Shown here piece after piece: positions 58,516 to 64,000 of a DNA stretch of 64,000 nt (position 1 is the first letter of the stretch; each line of letters begins with the position of its first letter). Origin of the DNA: Sweltsa coloradensis (taxonomy: Eukaryota > Arthropoda > Insecta > Plecoptera > Chloroperlidae); assembly GCA_024449915.1 (NCBI GenBank), contig JAMZAV010000071.1:124001-188000 (forward strand), read 5' to 3'. A program made the translations under genes and the position numbers. A model generated the notes under the pieces. It was not told the DNA's origin, made no database searches, and worked only from the letters and a program-made list of their open reading frames with translations.

Positions 58516-58710
58516 AACGTAAAAACAAATCGTTGTGAATTTTCGACTATGCCTATCAACCCTATATAGCCGCCGCACATTTCGAATAGCAGGTCTGTGG
58601 CTACTCGTTTGATACAATTTTTGTACTTTGATTTTATTTATTTTTTCGAGGAAGTTTCCGTGTGATATCGATAATTGGATGATATGTCATAACAGTCATA
58701 TTTGATTGTG

Positions 58711-59135
58711 TGGCTCGTTGGTCTTATAGTTAGCGTATCTGCTTCCAATGCAGAAGGTCCAGGGTTCGATTCCCGCTAAAGTGAGAAGTTTTTTAACTTC
58801 TGATTTGGACTTAAGTCCATCAGTTCTTGTCTTAGGAGTTTGTAAACGGTGACTTTGGAGCCGTCCTAGCAACGAAGCACATAATAAATTTCAGAGTTGT
58901 TCTGAATCGGCCTTGTTGATTCTGGCGTTGATTCGCGGGTGTTCGCACTGTCCATACCACTGATTGCTATATTTCCTATTAACAATATCGATCTTTGGTT
59001 GGTTATCGCTCACTCGTCGATTGCGTCGGGGCCTGCAGGGTTGGCTTGGTCGCTTTGATTTAAAGTCCCCCACTGAAAATCAGTTATATAACTGAGTGGG
59101 TATAGACTCTAAATATTTTATTTTTTTTTTTTTTT
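58711..59135 (+). repeat. Main tRNA-derived SINE, full-length copy
   Basis: Head TGGCTCGTTGGTCTTATAGT, anticodon arm CTGCTTCCAATGCAG, B-box AGGGTTCGATTCCCGC. The body is nearly identical to the 36014 copy. The 3' end AACTGAGTGGGTATAGACTC is followed by an A/T run. The least damaged B-box of the family suggests a fairly recent insertion. Confidence 0.8.
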
Positions 59136-61666
59136 AACCCAGCACTAATATTACTTATGTTTTTAAACACATCCATTAAATATGTATTGCCATTGGTAAC
59201 ATTTAAGTTATACCATAATGAACGAAGACCTTCAGAAATGGTGTATATCTTAAGACGTAAGAGTGCGTGTTTACCAACACTTTGATGCTGTTCTATATAT
59301 TTTATTTTAAAATTGTTCAATTACTGTTTTTATTTGGTGTGCAATTATGTTATCTCATTTTTATTTGTTTTCTGTGAATCAGTTTTTAAATGATTAGGCG
59401 ACGCTTCAGAAATAAGTATAATTATAAATTAACAATAAAGCGACACGTGTACATCTAATTTTAATTGGTCCATGCTGTATTTGTCGTTGTATAAAACTCA
59501 ACATGGCCAATATAGTTCAGTTGATAGAACATTTTTTGCATAGTATAGAGTCTAGGACTAGGTACAGAACGTCTTTTAGTACAAGTAGAAACCAATGTAC
59601 CGTAAGTAAATGATTGTGCGACCATGCAAATGTCGATGGTTTCGTTGGGACATGCACGTGGTTAATCAATTCTCGCTTTCAATTACAGCGTTGTCGTTGA
59701 TATATGTTATAGTCGTACAAATCACAAATAAGGTAGGAAATAATAACATAGAAGCGGTATTTTAATGAAACTGAAAAGCGGTTAAATGAAGCAACATCAA
59801 AAATGCAATTGTAGAGTGTCGTTATTATTGCAATATCTCAAGTATAAGAATATACGCAGTAATGTACGCTTATGCTAACTGCCTTTTCAACAATACAACT
59901 GGCCTCAGCTGCAATTTCGCTATGCACAATACAAACTCTTGAACACATGTTTATCTCGGCTGCATTGCGCAAAAATAATGTCATGACAATAAACCGACGA
60001 TCGTTGGATGAAGGACAATGCATATTATTACGTGAGGACAGCCGGCATTTGATGTGGTTGTTCATTGATGCGGAATGATCATAACAGTGAAAGAGATTTC
60101 ATTTCTTGATTGACGTTTCTCGAGTGCTGTGTAAAACTGCATACATATTTCATGCACTTAAATGCATGTTTTAATTTATTCGATAAGGGTAGGATAAGAA
60201 AGGAAATCTGTTTAATAAAAATTCAAGTAGGTTTCGTTTTAAAAAAATCTTATGTTTGTTGTCATGCACGTTATTGAGTACATTGTAAAAATACGTCGCT
60301 TGTTATGCTGCTTTTCATACGAAGTTCTTCCATGTGAGTGATATTTAAAATTTATTAAATTTCATGAAATTGATGTCACGTATAGAGTCGTGGAATGTAA
60401 ATATAATATAAGAAAGAAACAAACAAAAAATATTAATGTATTTACCTCTTCTTACATGTTTGATGTTTGGAGCAGAATGAAATTTGTATGTACTTCATAC
60501 ATAAAAACCTTCAAACGGATGCTGCTCTGTGAGGTCTAGAAACTTATTGTACTTCCATGTTGAGTTGTTGAGTTGAACAAACCATCTCGTTGAGAACGCG
60601 GAGTCGGACGGTAGTTGATTGAACGTCTGTTTTCACACGAAGCGCCACTTGTTGTCTTGTTAAATGCAACGTCGTTCCAATAGGGGGTACGTATATACCT
60701 TCGTGCATCGCATTGGTTTGTTTTCGGTAGGAGTCAGGATAGAGGGTTGTTTTATGTTACCTACCTTGAGTGCAACATGACCGACTGCATACCGCGTGCA
60801 TACATACTGTATACGTGAGCTGCAAACCCAGTTAATGAAAATAAGACACCAAAGACTCCTAGGTTCGACTCTCATAAGGACATATCTGTACGGACGTGGC
60901 GACATGAGCTGTGTGACTAACTTGGAAAGTTTTCTCGGTATCATTTCCACATAATATTTTTCGTATATCCAGCAAATATTTAAACATATTCAACCCACGT
61001 TGTACCCAGTACCCAGTAAGAATTGATTTGTGTGTCTTCTGAAGGGGTTTGTTAGAGATTTACGTAAATCTAGGCACATCTCAAGGATCTCCTAGCTTTA
61101 CTTAGATTTGTTTTTCTTGAATGAACAATAAAATCCTACCCACTATTATTTAGATACGTGAGGCTAAAAAATGAAGCCATACGCAGCATTTTGTATAACA
61201 TGTGTATCTCAAATACGTGCATGTTTTCGGAACTCGATAAGTTGGGGTAACAACTGTCTCGCGTCAATGTGCTCGAAAAAACATATATAAGATAAATTAC
61301 CTTTTGATTTTGGTTTGAATCCTGTTGTTTACGTGATGGTGTTCTAAATTTGCAATACATAGCTTCTCGCAACATATTGAGGTTTTTATTAACCTCTCAT
61401 CTTATATTTTTTTTTATGAAACAAACATCTCCCAGGTTTAAATACTTGTGTACTGTACTGTACTTGTTCCTATTGTGCATTACCCTTTGTAAATAAAGAA
61501 TTGAAAAAGCTGGACATATAAATAAGCCCGTACGGTGTATAAGTATTAAAAATAGTGTGTAGAGCTTATTATTTTAATGAATGAATGTGGGATTTGATTA
61601 TGTAAGTAAAATAGCATCCTTGTAGATGTAGGTATTTTTATTATATTTTACATGTGTTTGTTCCAG
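59136..61666. other. AT-rich intronic DNA
   Basis: A loose tRNA-like stretch near 59510-59580 is too degenerate to call. Unassigned frames, such as 60660-60950 on the minus strand, show no domains. Confidence 0.35.
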
Positions 61667-61737
61667 GATCAATTGTTTTGTGGTTTCTTTTAGGCGTCTC
61701 CTTCTTATTGTTTATGAAGAGAAGTATGCATGGCTGA
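61667..61737 (+). CDS. Three-exon micro-protein gene, terminal exon (membrane span)
   Basis: Follows the acceptor ACATGTGTTTGTTCCAG (ending 61666). With the base carried from exon 2 it reads G-S-I-V-L-W-F-L-L-G-V-S-F-L-L-F-M, a 16-17-residue hydrophobic segment, then K-R-S-M-H-G and TGA at 61735. The Lys-Arg directly after the hydrophobic run is a classic stop-transfer, so a type I single-pass protein with a 6-residue cytoplasmic tail is predicted. Another frame here is open for about 62 codons but would need a different incoming phase. An AATAAA follows at 61923. Confidence 0.45.
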
Positions 61738-61922
61738 CGGATGGAAATGTGCTTTTCACTTCCGTACAGCGAAAACTTTTATATTCCAAGCTTGTATTCA
61801 AGATTTTCAGTTTCTACTTTCCTTTAACACCATGCCATCAAACATAAAATAGATATGATTGATGGAACAAAAGTCAAAAACTTTTATACCACGCCCTGCA
61901 TGCTACATCCTAGAACTCGCAC

Positions 61923-61928
61923 AATAAA
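61923..61928 (+). terminator. AATAAA polyadenylation signal
   Basis: Canonical hexamer 186 bases after the proposed stop of the three-exon gene. Confidence 0.4.
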
Positions 61929-63147
61929 TTTTGAAAAACGACTTGTGAAAACATACACAAGCATTAAGCAACCCAACCCAATTAATAAACAAGATAAAAT
62001 AAAAAGAAACCGCTAAAATATCCAGACTCAAATATAAGCTATACATAAAATAGTTGACTGGTTAAAAAGGAAACACTTTTTTGAAGTAATCCTACATTCA
62101 ACAATAAAAATTGAATTTATATATTTTCACAGTTTAATTTCGCATTGTCTCTACGGGTGCGTATAATGGAAATTAGTTACGAAAATATTAAATATTATAA
62201 ATATGCATTCCCTCTAAATGTAAGTTATAAAGTTCCTATGCATGTGAAGGGTACATATGTGTTTGGATATGATTCTGCAGGACATTATTAACTGGTGCCA
62301 TGTAATCACATTCGTTTTATACCGTAAATACCAACTGCTAAATGGAAAATGTTGTTGACATGATTTATTCGTGTTAAAACGGTTTTAAACGTTTTATTCG
62401 TGTTAAAGTGGGTTTTATAAAACTACAACAAAAAATATTTACTTTGTGAATTATTACGATTTTATTGCGTTGGGGATTTCTGACAATGTATAAAATGCAA
62501 TATCCATTCAAAGCATTTGTAAACGTTCTTGCTTTGAAACTATTTACACTGACTACAAGTTCTACTTCCTATATATTATCGCCATTGGAATCTGTTGCAA
62601 CCTTTTTATCAATCTAAACTTTTGAAACCTGTAAAATGTATGGGATTTTTTCAAACCATAGTAATAATATACCTTAGTTATCAAGTATGTGGGGCCTAAG
62701 TATCGGTTTGCCTGTCACAAGTCTGTAGTATGACAACCTAGTTGTTATGATTAGAACTGCATAGAACTCATGAGTTGTGTAATATTAAATAAAATCTCGA
62801 TCAGGGATCGACATCGAATCCCGGTCGGGTTGGATTTGGATTGCCTGGCTTACTAAATCGATAAATTATATGTTGTTATATTCTATTGAATATATTATAG
62901 AACCGAAATTTTTTGGACTATTTTACTTCCATAAGAAACTATCCTCTTGATATGTTTATCATTGATGCAAATCATTGTTCTATGATGTGTAATTGTGCCC
63001 GTACAAAATGTCTTCTTGATATGAATCTTACCTCTTTTTATCAACGTCCATAAGAGACTTTCCGCCCATTTCCCGATAAATCTTTTCGAATCCTTTCATA
63101 ACTCATACGTTTTTCCGTTCAGTTTGTGCCTCATTTTCCTTTCTTAC
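61929..63147. other. AT-rich DNA, nothing recognised
   Basis: A weak tRNA-like patch (ATCGAATCCCGGTCGGG near 62813) is the only structure seen. Confidence 0.4.
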
Positions 63148-63430
63148 CACAAGTTTCAAGCCTCGTCGAGCAGCCTGTTATACTAGCGCCCACCCCTGCA
63201 CCCTTGTATATTTGCGAGGGCGATCTACGATCCAATACGAATTGCATACTCCCATAGATTGCAGACGTCCTTGAAATGATATTCGTAGTCTGGACGAGAC
63301 GACCACTAGCACAACCGTTCCAAGTTTCAAAGACCAGTTCCTTGATTTCAAGCAGTGTTTGCTTTGGTTTTATGCTACCTTGCTCATCAAACTTTAAAAC
63401 TAACGTAGCGACGACGCTGGAGACCACGAT
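63148..63430 (-). CDS. Candidate internal exon, unassigned
   Basis: The minus-strand frame is open for about 95 codons and ends at a strong donor, TGTG/GTAAGAAAGG (donor GT at 63147-63146). It starts with a hydrophobic run (L-V-L-W-I-V-V-S-S-V-V-A-T-L-V-L), then K-F-D-E-Q-G-S-I-K-P-K-Q and a mixed polar segment with three Cys. G+C is well above background. A weak acceptor (GTGGTCTCCAG) sits at about 63416-63426. No family recognised. It would belong to a gene whose upstream exons lie beyond the right edge, on the opposite strand to the three-exon gene. Confidence 0.25.
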
Positions 63431-64000
63431 CCATAAAACAAGACTTGAGGTGGAGGGTGGGGGGTGGGGGGCTCTTCCTTTGTAGCTGAACCAAAGGGTG
63501 CGGGTTTGAATCGCACCCCAATCAATCTAAATACGTAAATTATTTTACTGTGCAAATAATGGCGCCAAACGCATTCGATTTAAACTTTCATTAGTTTTAG
63601 AGCGGATTAGTGCATGGGCAACTGTAAAGAGAGAAAATTACTTTTTCTGGTGTGCTAGAAACTATTATGCAACATTTTGCATTATTTCTTTATTGTTTGT
63701 TGTCTATTTTTAGTAACCTTTATCACCCATACTGAGTCATTGGTTGATGTTTAGAAACCACGAGTGAGCAATAATTTCTCGCGGACAATTTGCAGTTATC
63801 CTTTTACTTGTAATCTTGTAGGTATATTACATTTGAATATAGTGTAATTATACGTATTTCATAAATTAAACGTGAAAAGGATGACAGCATGTTTTTGGCA
63901 CGGGCTGGTGACTTGCGCTGCCATCGACTTACTTTTGTTCAGTGATGAAGGTTTTTCCTATTAGTCGACAAGCGCATTGTCATTTCACTCATTTGCCTCT
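63431..64000. other. AT-rich DNA with a G-run and B-box-like patch
   Basis: A GGGTGGGGGGTGGGGGGC run near 63457 and GGTGCGGGTTTGAATCGCAC near 63499, a decayed tRNA-like T-arm. Nothing else seen. Confidence 0.4.

Overview
The window looks like nuclear DNA of an invertebrate animal. It is AT-rich and has no long open frames or operons. Interspersed repeats dominate: tRNA-derived and 5S-derived SINEs, LINE 3' ends, TIR and foldback elements, and G- or A-tracts. It contains animal-type core-promoter motifs of the NRF1, YY1, CRE and RFX kinds. I cannot name the species; a marine invertebrate such as a mollusc would fit, but that is a guess.

Protein-coding content is sparse and split into exons below 60 codons. 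I propose two new plus-strand gene models. (1) A compact gene at 38199-38887: ATG exon, 100-bp intron, phase-matched second exon, and a terminal exon after a strong polypyrimidine acceptor; about 90 residues, family unrecognised. (2) A 15.4-kb gene at 46330-61737 with three short phase-1 exons. Joined, they give a signal peptide, a short Ser/Thr/His/Glu-rich ectodomain, one membrane span, a Lys-Arg stop-transfer and a stop codon, with AATAAA 186 bases later. That is a 76-residue single-pass micro-protein. One candidate minus-strand exon lies at 63148-63430.

Layout. 1-660: G-tract cluster and a reverse-transcriptase fragment of a non-LTR retrotransposon. 1546-2000: GC-richer islet with a palindromic CRE. 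2733-3202: MITE-like element whose termini carry a 15-bp motif that recurs around the window. 4112-4815: old SINE copies. 9175-9600: retroelement 3' remnant. 11733-11950, 18053-18252 and 36695-36841: a repeat joining the 15-bp motif to a GGAC-repeat tail. 12867-13055: tandem duplication. 16137-17415: long-TIR element with CTCF-like and RFX sites inside. 21047-22072: block bounded by a 19-bp inverted repeat, with YY1 and NRF1 motifs. 22073-33660: mostly unique AT-rich DNA with a 40-bp perfect palindrome and a hexamer microsatellite. 33666-34393 and 51005-51761: two copies of one element, one with a direct internal duplication and one with an inverted one. 34895-35205: 5S-rRNA-derived SINE. 35446-35891: foldback element. 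36014-36435, 48160-49680 and 58711-59135: the main SINE family. 37140-37457: Penelope-like or similar remnant with a minisatellite. 40785-40965: promoter-like NRF1/ZNF143/CTCF cluster. 41156-41520, 43937-44083 and 48600-48890: a LINE-like 3' end whose tail resembles that of the main SINE. The remainder is intron or intergenic DNA where I see nothing specific.
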